Below are positions 42,740-53,240 of a stretch of 64,000 bases of DNA, one piece after another. The stretch covers positions 212,888,851 through 212,952,850 of the forward strand of contig NC_080671.1 of assembly GCF_030247195.1 (NCBI RefSeq), in the 5' to 3' direction. The translations under genes were made by a program, and so were the position numbers. Source of the stretch: Topomyia yanbarensis (lineage: Eukaryota; Arthropoda; Insecta; Diptera; Culicidae). The stretch's first letter is position 1. Each line of letters begins with the position of its first letter. The notes under the pieces are model-generated. The model searched no databases, was not told the origin of the DNA, and saw nothing but the letters and a program-made list of their open reading frames with translations.

Positions 42740-42985
42740 AAAGTCGTGAAATTCGAAGACGTAAAATCTTAATTTTTTTTTGTCGGAGCGGACTAAATTC
42801 GACGTACTGATTTAAACAGTGTGAACCACTAATATTACGGACTTTGATTGGTTCCGTAAAACGACACCTTTCGAGGTTGACGTGTCGCGGGCTAATATAA
42901 TTGTTATTAGCGCCGGTGTCAATGAGAAATTTTAGTAAACTTTTTGATGTTTGTATCGTAATGTAAGGAATGAAATTCTCTAGGT
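42740..42985 (-). pseudogene. Errantivirus aspartic protease remnant
   Basis: On the minus strand a reading near 42960-42890 gives LLKFLIDTGANNNYI, the DTGA active-site loop of retroviral-type aspartic proteases. It is separated from RT by a frame change near the T9 run at 42771-42780, and lies before the RT as expected. Confidence 0.75.
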
Positions 42986-43297
42986 CATCGGATGGTGACC
43001 TTGAGCCATCAGAAAATTTAAATCGTCTCCCTCTTCATTATTATTAGTGTTGTCGTTTAGTGTTTGAGAAGTTTGCCCTGCATATTCGTCTGCGGGTAGT
43101 GAATTCTCAGGTTGCTGATATGAGTTCGGCATTTCATATTGTGCCTGAGGGTCAGGAATATTAAATTCGTCATAGAAATACTCATAGGGTTCGTTGTTGA
43201 CTTGTAGTTGATAATGTGGACCATGATTAGCTCTTGTCGGGTGTGAGCGGTTCATATAATTAATTTGTCGGCTCCTAATGGAAGGATCGACTTCCAT
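42980..43297 (-). pseudogene. Errantivirus gag C-terminal part
   Basis: The 105-codon frame is rich in Asn, Gln, Pro and Tyr (HPTRANHGPHYQLQVNNEPY). It is the end of gag before the protease, overlapping it slightly. Between 43298 and 43526 the reading continues as a Pro/Gln/Phe-rich repeat (PPQFRQPQ type) with a stop near 43440. Confidence 0.6.
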
Positions 43298-43526
43298 AGG
43301 GACTGGTTTGGGAAATTGCTGATTGTACTGAGGTTGTCGAAATTGTGGGGGTTGACCTTGTCGGAAAGGTGGAGGAGGTCGGAATTGTTGGATAGGTGGA
43401 GATGGCCTGTATTGTTGAGCGTTTTGAGGGGGGTGATACTATGAAAATATCTGAGGGGGTCGAAATTGTTGGAAGGTTGGAGGTTGTAGGAAGCCTGGAG
43501 GAGGTCGCATAGGAATTCTCTGCAGA

Positions 43527-44138
43527 TTAGCAGATGGTCTCGGAGGAAGAGCAGGTGGAAAAACTGGTGTTTTTGGGCAGTTGGGACACTTTTCCATAGA
43601 AATCTTCGATACTTGTGGTCTGTTCTAGTTTGAACAGATCTCTAGTGAGGCAGACTTCGTCACGTCTGTCACTATAATGGGTGATTAAATTGGTCTTTAT
43701 TTCTTCCCATTCTAGAATGGTCCCGTAGAGCTCCAGTGCATTATCAGCTTCGCCAGTCACCTTTGCTCTAATTGCCTGTAACCAGACATTAAATACAGTT
43801 GTACCTCTTGCACTTTCTATTAGTGGCATGAGGTTATCAATGCTTTTAATAAAGCTATGCAGTTTTATTGGGTTGCCATCGAAAGACGGCAACTCTTTCA
43901 TTATTTGGGGTGTTTGAAGCGATTTTAAAATATCTTCCACCCGTGGAGTTTGGTCTACGGTATTAGTTGTTTGCAATTGCAAACGCGCGGCATTAGCAGC
44001 AGCTTGTGCAGCCTGCACTGCTTCTGCTGCACCAATTGATTCGAGTTGCATTTGCTCGATGTGCTCCTCTTTTTCGGCGAGCAGCTGCTGTAGTTCAGCT
44101 ATGCGTGCCTGGAGATGAGCTTCCATTGTTAGATTCAC
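43527..44138 (-). pseudogene. Errantivirus gag N-terminal and capsid-like part
   Basis: The start ATG is at 44138 in the context AACAATGGAAGC (the second methionine, four codons in, may be the real start). A coiled coil (LQARIAELQQLLAEKEEHIEQM) spans residues ~8-45. It is followed by the capsid-like region: ELPSFDGNPIKLHSFIKSID, NVWLQAIRAKVTGEADNAL and WEEIKTNLITHYSDRRDEVC. These are conserved in gypsy-family Gag. The frame shifts near 43600. Gag forms the virus-like core. Confidence 0.85.
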
Positions 44139-44492
44139 TTATAAAATTTAACTTATACACTTTATTGCAAATTATTTAGTGTTTTCTTTGTTTAGGGTTA
44201 GTTTCACTTATTTTAGGTTTGTGATATTCAGACCTCCGCTTACCGTGGGTCGGGGCTCGGGTCTCTGAATTAGTAATTGTATTACGTGTTTATCTAAAGA
44301 TAGGGCTTTTTTGTTTCACTTAGCCGTTCTCTTTAGCTTTATTATGAAAGATTAAAACTACTTACAGTATTTTTTTTGCGATATCCGTTTGCAAGGTGTG
44401 TAGATTCGGCGGAGTTTCTTCAGAATAAAGCGCAATTCGCACGATGTACACTCGCGGAAGGATCTATTCCGGGGTTATTACTGAGAAAATCC
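44139..44492 (-). other. Errantivirus 5' leader
   Basis: Untranslated leader between the primer-binding site and gag. AT-rich with no frame; a packaging signal would be expected here but cannot be recognised by eye. Confidence 0.6.
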
Positions 44493-44507
44493 GCACCCGA
44501 CTGCGCC
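44493..44507 (-). promoter_or_regulatory. Errantivirus primer-binding site (tRNA-Ser type)
   Basis: Minus-strand GGCGCAGTCGGGTGC lies at the end of the 5' LTR. Elements such as 17.6 and 297 use TGGCGCAGTCGG, complementary to tRNA-Ser. Compared with that, the preceding LTR end TTTCACTT appears deleted between two GGC triplets. Confidence 0.7.
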
Positions 44508-44790
44508 TCTGCTTTGGAAAGTTTCTCTTTAAAAAGTAAAACTGAACTAACCTACTCGACAGCACACTAAAGACTGATTTATTCAATGTTTATCGAACAC
44601 CTGAGTCCCTAGCTTGATTCCTAGAACTGCTGATCTTGCACCTGGTAACGGTGGCTCCCATGATGGTCTGATGTTTGGTCGTTCACGCGTGTTCCACGTA
44701 CGCGACGCTGGCTCAGCTATTTCGGGTGTTGCTACGATGCTTTTGGTTGAGTTGTCATTTATGGTTGTTAGGGCGGATTCGCGCTTAACT
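44505..44790 (-). repeat. Errantivirus 5' LTR
   Basis: 286 bp, starting AGTTAAGCGCG (minus sense). It matches the 3' LTR at all but two positions but stops seven bases earlier at the R/U5 side, before CTTTCACT. A promoter would lie in it, but no TATA box stands out. Confidence 0.93.
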
Positions 44791-44796
44791 TATATA

Positions 44797-44925
44797 ATCC
44801 TCTATTTTTTGCATTCTTGACGTTTTATTTATTTTTTCTATTGCTTTAAATATGTCTTGTTTTTGATGTGAAATAAATTTTATTATTCTTGATTTATCGA
44901 GTTTTTCAGTTTTATGTATTTTTTG
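44797..44925. other. T-rich tract, middle piece
   Basis: T-rich sequence of the same texture as 36991-37256, lying between the errantivirus and the inverted dispersed repeat. Confidence 0.45.
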
Positions 44926-46262
44926 CCTTTCTCAATAGAAAGGTATTGCAATTGCTCTGAAAACAGACTTTTTAACGGAAACCCGGAGAGCCGAGTGACA
45001 TACCTTTTGATTCAGTTCGTCTAGATCGCAAAATGTCTGTGTGTATGTATATGTGTATGTATGTGTGTGTGTCAAAATAAAGTCACTCAATTTTCTCAGA
45101 GATGGCTGAACCGATTTGCACAAACTCAGTTTAACGGTATAACGCTCCCATAAGACGCTATGGAATTTTTAGTTGATCGGACTTCCGGTTCTGGAGTTAC
45201 GGGTTGAAGAGTGTGGACACACAGCAAATTCCCATATAAACTGGTAACCCTATGATGTCCGAATGATGTAATACATATTCAAATACGTTCAACATTATTT
45301 GTATTGGCGGGTCTAGATCACTAATGACCAAATCAAGCGATTTTGACCACATTGATCACCTATGACGGATATTGATGCCCCCTGGGAACTCGCCAAGTTC
45401 CCGAGCTAATGCCACACCTATTTTCCAGCAAATCCCTAACCGATGTTTACAAACATGATTTCAAATGAAAGATATAATACTCCCATTGACTGCTGTTGAA
45501 TTTCATTCAGTTCTGACTTTTGGTTCCGGAGTTACAGGTTGGTTATTGCGGTCTCATAGGAATTTTCTCATATAAACCGGTACAATCGTAATACCTCATA
45601 GGTTTAAAATCTATTGAAACGAACATCAAATTATTTCGATTCGCAGGCCTAGATTACTGATGGCGAATCAAAAATTATTGGAATGTATTGTCCACTATCG
45701 ATAATTCCGGAAGTCCCGGGGCTCCGGACAAATTCCAGATCTAAAGCCACTTCGGTGACGACTGAACCAAATTTCACTAAACTAGTCTCAAATGAAAGGT
45801 ACAATACGAAGTTCGGTGTTGAACCCTCCATCTACCCCTCCACCTCTTACCTCTCACCCCCCCCCCCCCCCCCTCTGTCTCACCCCCACCATCTCAGACC
45901 AATCTCCCACACGCATCCCCTTCATCCACCCCGTATACTACAATAAGTTAGATGATTCCCGACACATCCTCCATCTCCTAGTAATTATATTCCGTCCCTT
46001 CTCCACCATGAAGTTAACATGAAGACAATATTGAACTCACGCTGGTTAAAGTATATAAATATTATATTTTTGTTTGTTTCAAGTGTGTCAGTATCGACAT
46101 GTTGCTTATCAGATTCGTGACAGTCGTGCACTTATATATGCCCATCAAGTGTAATAAGAATGAAATAGACATTTCTACAATGTTATATTGTACATAACCA
46201 GCCATTAAATCATAGTATGGATAAATGAGAAAGGCACAATTGCACCATTAGGTGGATTAAAA
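44926..46262 (-). repeat. Dispersed (ACAY)n-bearing repeat, inverted copy
   Basis: The reverse complement shares with 31677-32945 the ordered blocks GGCAAAA, TGTATGTATATGTGTATGTA (ACAY tract), GAGTTACGGGTTGAAGAGTG and GGAGTTACAGGTTGG. It also includes the other end of the family, CTTTCTCATTTATCC with TAATCCACC (46225-46262), also seen at 52300 and 53320. A C run of about 18 lies at 45857-45876. Being flanked by T-rich DNA on both sides, this copy may show the full element, about 1.3 kb. Confidence 0.75.
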
Positions 46263-46660
46263 CAGGTTTTTATATTAATGTTTGTATTCTTTTTAGTAGT
46301 TTCTTTTTCATTTTCATTGATTCTTAAAATTTTTCCTACTTTTTTTTATTGATTTTTCATTATTTTCACCATTTGTTCAATAATGTTCGACTTCTTCAAT
46401 CTTCGCAATATGTTTGTCTAGTTTCCTGTTTTTATTTATTTTATGTATATAGGTTTTGTTTTGGTTTTTCTCGATTAAACATTTTATGACAATTGACATT
46501 AATTTGTTTATTTGGTTGATTTTGTTGTATTTAGCTCTTTTTATATTTAGTTTTTCTATTGTTTTTTATGTTTTGCCGTTGATCCCCGTTTAGATATTTT
46601 TAATTTTTGTAATTACTACATTTTTAATCTTTCCATTTCCTTACTTTTACAAGTACTACT
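46263..46660. other. T-rich tract, right piece
   Basis: Continuation of the T-rich texture, with no gene. See 36991-37256. Confidence 0.45.
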
Positions 46661-47400
46661 GAAAAAATGGCGCTTTTCAGAGTCACCAAAACTGTCGAAG
46701 AGGTATTAAAAAACTCCCAAAGCATAAAAACTCTACGTTTTTTTCCTGCATTGGCACTACAAACAACTAGAGCAAAAAACTTGTACATAAATATAAATTT
46801 TCAGTGTATTATACATAATATCAGTGAAATCCAATGGATTTCAAACAATAACTTTTTTGTACTCAGGCAATACACAGTGGTGGGGGCCCGTACGTTGGAC
46901 CCCCCGGGTCCGTATTTTCTATCTGCGGCCCTGCGAGTACGGTTGGTTCCTCTATCTCCAACCCTTCATAAACTTTTGGTACTTGGTTCGTCTATCGTCA
47001 AGCATGCTTTTCTTCCTGTTGGTAGCGTATGTTCCACATTGATGTCCGAATCTTTTTGAAAAACAAAAATATCAAAAGACCAACACAATACTCTTGTTCA
47101 CTATTAATTTTTACGTAACAAACAACTCACTTGACGTTTTTTACGTTGATTAAATGTACTGTACTGAGGACGAAAGACAATTCGTTTCCGCAGAACAACA
47201 CGCGAAAACATAAACGACGTCATAACTAATACAGCTGCTTCATGGCAACAGCCGAAATGATAGTCGTCAAAGATGCTCTCTACCGTGTATCTAATTCACG
47301 CAACACGAGCTACCTCTGCAGTAACATTGCAAAGATACTGCCCTATACTTTGTACGTACACCTGTACCTGTTTGACCCCATTCTACCGTATGTATATCTA
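46661..47400. other. Unassigned intronic sequence
   Basis: The open frame 46667-47059 has no recognisable domain. The block GTGGTGGGGGCCCGTACGTT then GGACCCCCCGGG near 46880 resembles GC-rich repeat ends, and GGGTTGGACCCC near 52520 is a similar fragment. No supportable gene. Confidence 0.35.
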
Positions 47401-47506
47401 TGGTTTTCTCGAAACTTGCCGATAGACTTATTACTCGTTTCTAATGCCTTTTCACTGAAGCATTAGAAACGAGGAATAAGTCTATCGGCAAGTTTCGAGA
47501 AAACCA
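47401..47506. repeat. 47 bp near-perfect hairpin
   Basis: The left arm 47401-47447 (TGGTTTTCTCGAAACTTGCC to TTTCTAATGC) and right arm 47460-47506 are inverted copies with one mismatch, separated by a 12-base loop (CTTTTCACTGAA). Transcribed from either strand it would form a 47 bp stem. It could be a recent inverted duplication, a foldback end of a repeat, or a small-RNA precursor. The sequence alone cannot tell. Confidence 0.9.
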
Positions 47507-47689
47507 TTCAAGAAAAATTTGGAAGGATTGCCAATATTGAAGATGTATTAAAAAGATTGCTGCTTACTTCCGACCCTATGATCTTGTTGAAAAATAGGTC
47601 AAATATTGTTCCGGATTTCTACTATCTTCCGGATGCTACCCGGATCTTGATTACTCGTGACAATTAACAGCATGCATGGGCCTTTCGCC

Positions 47690-47880
47690 GCACTTAAGCA
47701 GGGTGCTGGGAAGGTTTTCCGATTCCCAAATGGATTCTACCACGGATGTGACTAAAATAATCATTCAGCGGACTCTTCGCCACATTATGACGTAGTGCTG
47801 GGAAGGTTTTCCGCGGCTCAGGCTGAAACATCGGAAACAACTCAGCGGGCCTTTCGCCACACTCGAGAGGTTTTATTTGA
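47690..47880 (+). repeat. ~100 bp repeats with GTGCTGGGAAGGTTTTCCG
   Basis: GTGCTGGGAAGGTTTTCCG occurs at about 47700 and 47792. CGGGCCTTTCGCCACACT-like sequence occurs near 47677, 47767 and 47848. This gives two to three units of about 90-100 bp. The GGAAGGTTTTCC core is palindromic. No gene is visible. Confidence 0.6.
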
Positions 47881-47899
47881 GATTTTGTTTATCTATCTG

Positions 47900-48512
47900 A
47901 TCTTATTTTAAAAATAGTTGCTAGGTTACACTGACCGTTTTACTTTTAATGCTACAAATAGTAGTAATATTCTCAATATTCAAACTAAAATAAAATGACC
48001 TCTGAGATTTTTTCATAAAACATACTATCAATTGTGGTCTTTCGAATGCCAAAAGAAGAAATCAATTTTACTTCCTCCATTTTAGATATCAACATGTGAA
48101 AAGGTTGTGTTTTTTTGCTAAACATGTTCATAACTTTTGAACTAAATTCAGCTATCTCAAATATGGCTAAATCAATAATATTCGTCTCAATAAGCTCTAA
48201 AAGTTTTGTGAAGACGCTATTGACGGAAAAAAATTATTTAAAATTTATAACGAAAAAGGGGATACCCTATTACACAACATTTTAATAGCTGTAAAATTAA
48301 AACCATTAAAGTTACAAATATGACGTCCTCAGCAAAGTTGCTTGAAAAAGATTGTACTACAATTTTGCAGAACACTTAATTGTTCTATCTCTTCTTGTTT
48401 CGAAAATAATTTTAAGATCGTACAAACGATAAGGACCACCCTATTATCACCCATCTCAAAAGATGCCTCAATTGACACAGATTATTTGTTCCGAAGACAT
48501 GAAATTTCTAGA
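47900..48512. other. AT-rich intronic sequence
   Basis: I see no gene, TIR or array. ACCAGTAG at its end (48513-48520) is the target duplication of the following MITE. Confidence 0.4.
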
Positions 48513-48520
48513 ACCAGTAG

Positions 48521-48834
48521 CTAGGGGCAGATCACTTGTGATGCATTTTTAAAAATCAGCGGAATTAAATGCACTTCTTTCCAACAAAATAGAAATTCGA
48601 AATGCATTTTGCGTTGCGTGCAATGTATTTTGCGTTGCGTGTAAGACGTCAAAACCCTACAAAAAACCAGCCCTACATTCAACAAAACATCGAATAAAGT
48701 GGATCAGCGTAGGACGATTGTTAAGTAATCTTTTCTGCGAGGGAGTGCAATGTTGATGCAAAAATGGCAATTAAATGCATTTTTTCTAAGTTGATGCAAA
48801 TTTGTTATACATTAGTAGAGTGATCTGCCTCTAG
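48521..48834. mobile_element. 314 bp hAT-type MITE with ACCAGTAG target duplication
   Basis: Ends CTAGGGGCAGATCACT and AGTGATCTGCCTCTAG form a 16 bp inverted repeat with one mismatch. ACCAGTAG is repeated exactly at 48513-48520 and 48835-48842. An 8-bp duplication and a TAGxGGCAG-like end fit the hAT superfamily. The interior repeats GCATTTTGCGTTGCGTG and is non-coding. Confidence 0.93.
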
Positions 48835-48889
48835 ACCAGTAGTTTAGTCACAAATGTTTTTGTCATCCTAAATTCTGGATTCGGACCAC

Positions 48890-50100
48890 TGTGCATTGCC
48901 GATATTTCGATTATATTTTTACATACAAACTCCAAAATTCGTGTGGGTGAACCAGAAGCATCCGAACAAGTTTATATTTGGAATGGGGCTTCTGAAGCAA
49001 ATTATTTCGTTGAGTGGTGTTTCGAAAAAGTCAATTTTTTGCATGTCTGATATACCGTTTTCACTGTTAAGCGGCATTGTATGCATCAGATTATTAATTG
49101 CGTTGTGTTGCGTTGTATGCATCAGATTATTTATACAAATGAAAACAAGAATTTTAATAGCCTACAACTTAGTCGAAGACTGTAAGTCAATCTGGATTTG
49201 TTAGAAGAAGTTTTTTTTAATATTTTTTAATAAAATAATGTCTTCGTCAGTTCTGCATGCCTCGCAGCGCATAGTTGTGTATCAGTACTCGATTCCCATG
49301 AACTATACATTCTTGAAAAATTATGATTTCAAAGCTGGATCTATTTGACATTTTTTTATCCGCAAATCCTGTCCCAGCCTAACAATATGTTTAGAAGAAT
49401 TTTAGTGTATAATACGAGTCATGTTTTGGTTCGCAAATTTTAGTTTCACTTGTGGCCGCATAGAGGGCGCCAACATTCACTTTTAAATGAAGAGAGAATA
49501 TCATATGCTGGCATTTTTTACTGAATTTGTAGTTGCCATAGCCAATATTTCGATTTTTTTCATTTTTTTAAATTTTTATTTATTTTAATTATAGAGGTTT
49601 TATCCTTAGGGTCATTTGCCTCTTATATTTCGATTATGTTTTTACATACAAACTTCAAAATTCTCGTGAGTGAACCAGAAGCATCCGGACAAATTTGTAT
49701 TTGGAATGGGGCTTCTGGAGCAAATTATCATTCGATTGAGTGGTGTTCCGAAAAAATCAATGTTTTTGCCGGTCTAATATACCGTTTTCACTGCTAGGCG
49801 GCATTGTATGCAACTGATTATTAATACAAATAAAAACAGGAATTTTAATAATTTGTTTAAAAAATTACTGCAAAATGCCAGTTCTACAACTTTGTAGAAG
49901 ACACCTAATTTATATCTGTCTCCGTTGAATAGTTAATATGCGCTAACACGCGGAACTAAAATTTACCATCCAAAACATGATTTGTATTATGTATGTACTA
50001 AAATTCTTCTAAACGTACTGTTGAGCTAATCCTAACCATTATTTCACAAAAATGTTTAGATCGTGGGAATCAAGCACTCATACACACCCATGCGCTGCTA
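48890..50100. mobile_element. Diverged relative of the 1.19 kb palindromic element
   Basis: Blocks TACAACTTAGTCGAAGACTG (49163), CGCATAGAGGGCGCCAACAT (49460), ACAACTTTGTAGAAGACACC (49885) and ATTTCACAAAAATGTTTAG (50040) correspond in order to parts of 14800-15988. A block of about 210 bp (48898-49110) is repeated in direct orientation at 49620-49840, unlike the simple palindrome, so this copy is rearranged. It is non-coding. Confidence 0.65.
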
Positions 50101-50396
50101 GACCGTTTACCGTTACTCACAACAAAAAACCAAGTGTGAAATTGATCCAATTACCAAATGTCATATGAACTAGTCAAACTAGTGAATACGAATGAAGGAA
50201 TATTTGAGCCAGTATGAGAGTTGTGAAGAGCATGGAAACGGAAAATATAAAAATCGTCTGTAAAACATATCCGTGAGTTCCGTCCCAATTCTTAATGTGA
50301 GAAATGCGCCTGAAACGATCAAGACAATTGGTCCATTTGGTCTATGTACAATAGATGTATTCGCAGACAACTCAATCTAGTGTTCATTATTATCAG

Positions 50397-50535
50397 ATAT
50401 ACATCAATCGGCGATAAATCTAATACAATACCAAATCCGCATTTGAAGCGTGTGGGCAAATATGGAGAAATAACATACTTACCAGCATATCAGTTACAAG
50501 AAGCAGATGCATATGAAAGAGCAGGAAGAACATAG
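50397..50535 (+). CDS. FLAD1: FAD synthase (FLAD1-type), terminal exon
   Basis: The acceptor ATTATTATCAG precedes this exon. The first base completes the Gly codon left by 20370, then YTSIGDKSNTIPNPHLKRV, YLPAYQLQEADAYERAG and RT with TAG at 50533-50535 follow. The GYTSIG...NTIPNP and the C-terminal PAYxLxDxxxERAGR-like ending are conserved in FAD synthases, so this is the true C-terminus, 45 residues. Together with 17932-18279 and 20249-20370 it gives about 202 residues. The exon is intact and the phase fits across a ~30 kb intron, so the gene is probably still functional. Confidence 0.93.
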
Positions 50536-50636
50536 TTTTTTCGACGGAGTTTGTGTGCGTATAGTAAAATTTGAGCGGATCCTACTGGAGACAAAAATAA
50601 TGACAAGAGACCCACTCATCATTAACATATTGATCA

Positions 50637-50654
50637 ATAAATTTTTGAATAAAT
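50637..50654 (+). terminator. Polyadenylation signals of FLAD1
   Basis: AATAAA occurs at 50637-50642 and 50649-50654, about 100-120 bp after the stop codon, followed by T-rich sequence. This gives a short 3' UTR. Confidence 0.7.
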
Positions 50655-51513
50655 AAATAATTTGATTATTTTCAATATTCCTGCCTGTAGAGCCCATCAC
50701 ACAATAGCGAGAATATTAACTGGAGGTAGAGTGTGTGTTCAAATTATATAATCACCTATTTGTTTCAATGAATTTTTTTTTTAGGTTTTGACTAAAGTGG
50801 TACCTAATTCTAGATTTTTAGTAGTGCCTTACCGAAAACAACTCAAAAAATGTATATACATATATACAGCAATTCCATGAAAAAAAGTTATACGATCTCT
50901 CAGAATTCTGCAATATTTGGTAGAATCGTTCCTTACCGAAAAATATTAGATGCATATTTTTTTCGTCATTAGGGTGTCCCTTTCCACGTTCCACTTTTGA
51001 ACCGCTGAACCGATTTTCATAAATTATAGGTCAAAATTTAGGTATTTAAGTGTAGTTTCAATCAAAAAATTATTAACTTTAAAAAATATTGAGTTTTGTA
51101 CGAACAAAATACGCATTAAATGCTTTTTCTTGATTTTCACTGCGAGGCTCCTTGAATTCTTCATACTATTATATTTTTATTTGAAAGATCATTCAATTCT
51201 ACACAACATCTCCAAACATATTTCTGAACTAGATGTATAGGTTTCGGAGATATATTTTTTTGAAAATAAAATATCTATGTGTACACATAACATGCATGGA
51301 AACGATGTAACCGCATGGTAGTTCACCATACATTTCCAACGAGTCACAGCAGCAGTGAATAAAGAAATCTACGATTTACTTACAAGCTGGGTGCAACATT
51401 CGTTTCAACCTGGGGGTTGTTCATTACCCAAGTAAAAAAAATCAGACATTGCAGATCCTGCCCTCCCCTCGCGTTCGAAATATTGTTACCGAGCGTCCAC
51501 TTTGGCTAGATTG
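50655..51513. other. Intergenic sequence between FLAD1 and the zinc-finger gene
   Basis: AT-rich with no gene. The block near 50967-51120 (GTGTCCCTTTCCACGTTCCA) reads like interspersed repeat sequence. TTACCCAAGTAAAAAAAATC near 51427 resembles the end of the MITE that follows. Confidence 0.35.
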
Positions 51514-51611
51514 CCCTAGTAACAATTGAGGTTTTATGGTAGTTTTATAGCCAGTGATAAAACTTAGATTGCACTTGTAGCATGCTATAAAACTTCAATT
51601 GTTACTTGGGT
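51514..51611. mobile_element. ~98 bp MITE with CCYAGTAACAATTGARGTTTTAT ends
   Basis: The left arm CCCTAGTAACAATTGAGG then TTTTAT is inverted at the right as ATAAAACTTCAATTGTTACTTGGG. The loop is about 40 bp. A related fragment (ACAATTGAGACTTCAATTG and TTACCCAAGTAAAG) is at 63405-63475. Confidence 0.7.
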
Positions 51612-51911
51612 GGGAGTGTTGCTCGGATTTAAAAACAGAGTATTCAACGTATTTGCTGAGACAAAGGATGGTTGGCATGACTAGCAGATAGTTTTTGGGT
51701 AGGTAGGGAATTTTTACCTGTATTTCGGGTTTGTTTCAATAGCTTTTGTCGCAAGTAAGTTGAAGAAATAGGTAAATTTTGCTTTTGCTGGTACTACATC
51801 ACTAGCTCGTAGGTTCGAATATATTACATAAACCAGGAATGTTTTGAAAGAAATTATTAGTTAGAAAACAGAGTCTCCTACAACAACAGTTCAATTGAAG
51901 AATCTCTTAAA

Positions 51912-52125
51912 ATGAAATGTAAGTGTTCAGTTTGTGGTGTTTGGATGTTGAGTACGCGTATCAGAAAACTCACCAATAAATTGTACGATTGTGCAATGAA
52001 AAAAAAAAAGAAAACAGATGAGAGCAATTCCTTCATTTGTTTTCGTTGCTACAATAAACTGTATGAACCAAATGATCCCGAGACCGAAGAAGCCGTTGCA
52101 GGACCATCGAGAATCGCTGTTCCAG
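51912..52125 (+). CDS. Zinc-finger gene, first coding exon
   Basis: The ATG at 51912 follows an AT-rich leader (AATCTCTTAAA). The 214 bp exon ends at CCAG/GTATAT, leaving one base of the next codon. It encodes MKCKCSVCGVWM and later FICFRCYNKLYEPND, a C-x2-C...C-x2-C arrangement suggesting a zinc-binding N-terminus of about 55 residues split by a Lys run. An acidic/Pro linker follows (ETEEAVAGPSRIAVP). With 52226-52288 and 58214-58650 it yields an exact open frame of 237 residues. I do not know its biochemical role; zinc-finger plus C-terminal domain suggests DNA binding. Confidence 0.7.
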
Positions 52126-52225
52126 GTATATTATCGAAAATATGAAATGATTGTATTTTTTTTAATTTCAATTCTTTTCTTCAAACTACTAACACGAACT
52201 CTTGTTCTTTGAAACCTTTTTTCAG

Positions 52226-52288
52226 AGTCCCTCGAAACATTGACCGCCATTGCAGGACCTTCCGGATTAGTTTCATTTTCCTACCAAG
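52226..52288 (+). CDS. Zinc-finger gene, second coding exon
   Basis: 63 bp between TTTTTTCAG and GTAAAT, phase 1 to phase 1. It encodes ESLETLTAIAGPSGLVSFSYQ plus the first base of a Gly/Glu codon, a linker similar in tone to the AGPS end of exon 1. A near-identical exon at 53241-53303 arose by tandem duplication. Confidence 0.65.
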
Positions 52289-53240
52289 GTAAATAATAAA
52301 AACCCGTTTCAATCCACTTGGTGGTGCAATTGTGCCTTTCTCATTTATCCAAACTACGATTCCATGGCTGTGTATGTTTAATATAATGGTGGAAATGTCT
52401 ATTACATATTCAGTGTGGTTTACATATAAGTACAATGAATCGACAGCTTCGAACTTGTGTGGCTATGTGTCGATGCTGAAACACTTGAAATCAGCGGCGG
52501 ATCCAGGAGGAGGGCTCGGGGGTTGGACCCCACCAACAAATTTTAACTTGTTAAGAAATTTTAAATTAGTTTCTCAACTCAAAATCATTTCAAACCAAAA
52601 TTTTCACTGGTTTTTCAGACCCGCTAGGAAAATTTATTCTGGAGGAACTAGAAAAATTTTTTCGGGTAGGGAGGTACATGATGAGCGAAGGGAGGTTTAG
52701 GAAATGGTGGTGAGTGATGTGGGGGAGAGGGGGTACCCCTCACCGTATGCCCCTAATTATGCCCCTGTTAAAATACAGAAAACCTATACAAGTCAAACAA
52801 AAAAAATTGAACATTAAGTTGACGATGTTCAGAGTGATTGCATGATTGCATAACCTTTCTATAGGAGAAAGGCAAAAATGTGAATTTGCTGTGTATCCGC
52901 ACTCTTCAACTCGTAACTCCGGAACCAGAAGTCGGAATTTACTGAAATTCAATAGCAGCCTATGGGAACCTAGCTTTCATTTAAGAGTAATTTTGAAAAA
53001 ATCGGTTCAGCCATTCCTGAGTAGATGAAAATAGATGAGAGCAGCTCCTTCATTTGTTTCCGTTGCTACAATAAACTATATGAACCAAATGATCCCGAGA
53101 CCGAAGAAGCCGTTGCAGGACCATCGAGAATCGCTGTTCCAGGTATATTATCGAAAAATGACATGATTGTTTTTTTTAAATTTCAATTCTTTTCTTCAAA
53201 CTACTAACACGAACTCTTGTTCTTTGAAAACTTTTTTCAG

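Larger units (their letters stand above)
37257..44790 (-). mobile_element. Gypsy-type errantivirus provirus, 7.5 kb
   Basis: Bounded by TATATA on both sides (37251-37256 and 44791-44796). The ends read AGT...ACT, as in insect errantiviruses. In minus-strand order it has a 5' LTR (44790-44505), a primer-binding site, gag, protease, RT-RNase H, integrase, env, a polypurine tract and a 3' LTR (37549-37257). The LTRs differ at only two of about 286 aligned bases, so insertion was recent. Gag, pro and env are nevertheless broken, and env carries a 500 bp MITE. This is an endogenous, non-functional copy as assembled. Confidence 0.93.

Noticed and set aside
44614..44820. MIPRTADLAPG reading frame present in both LTRs
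   Set aside because: Antisense to the env tail that extends into the LTR; duplicated only because LTRs are duplicated.
45683..46022. Pro-rich frames across the poly-C run
   Set aside because: Generated by C-rich simple sequence in the inverted dispersed repeat.
46667..47059. 130-codon frame
   Set aside because: No domain, crosses a GC-rich repeat fragment, and lies within the FLAD1 intron.
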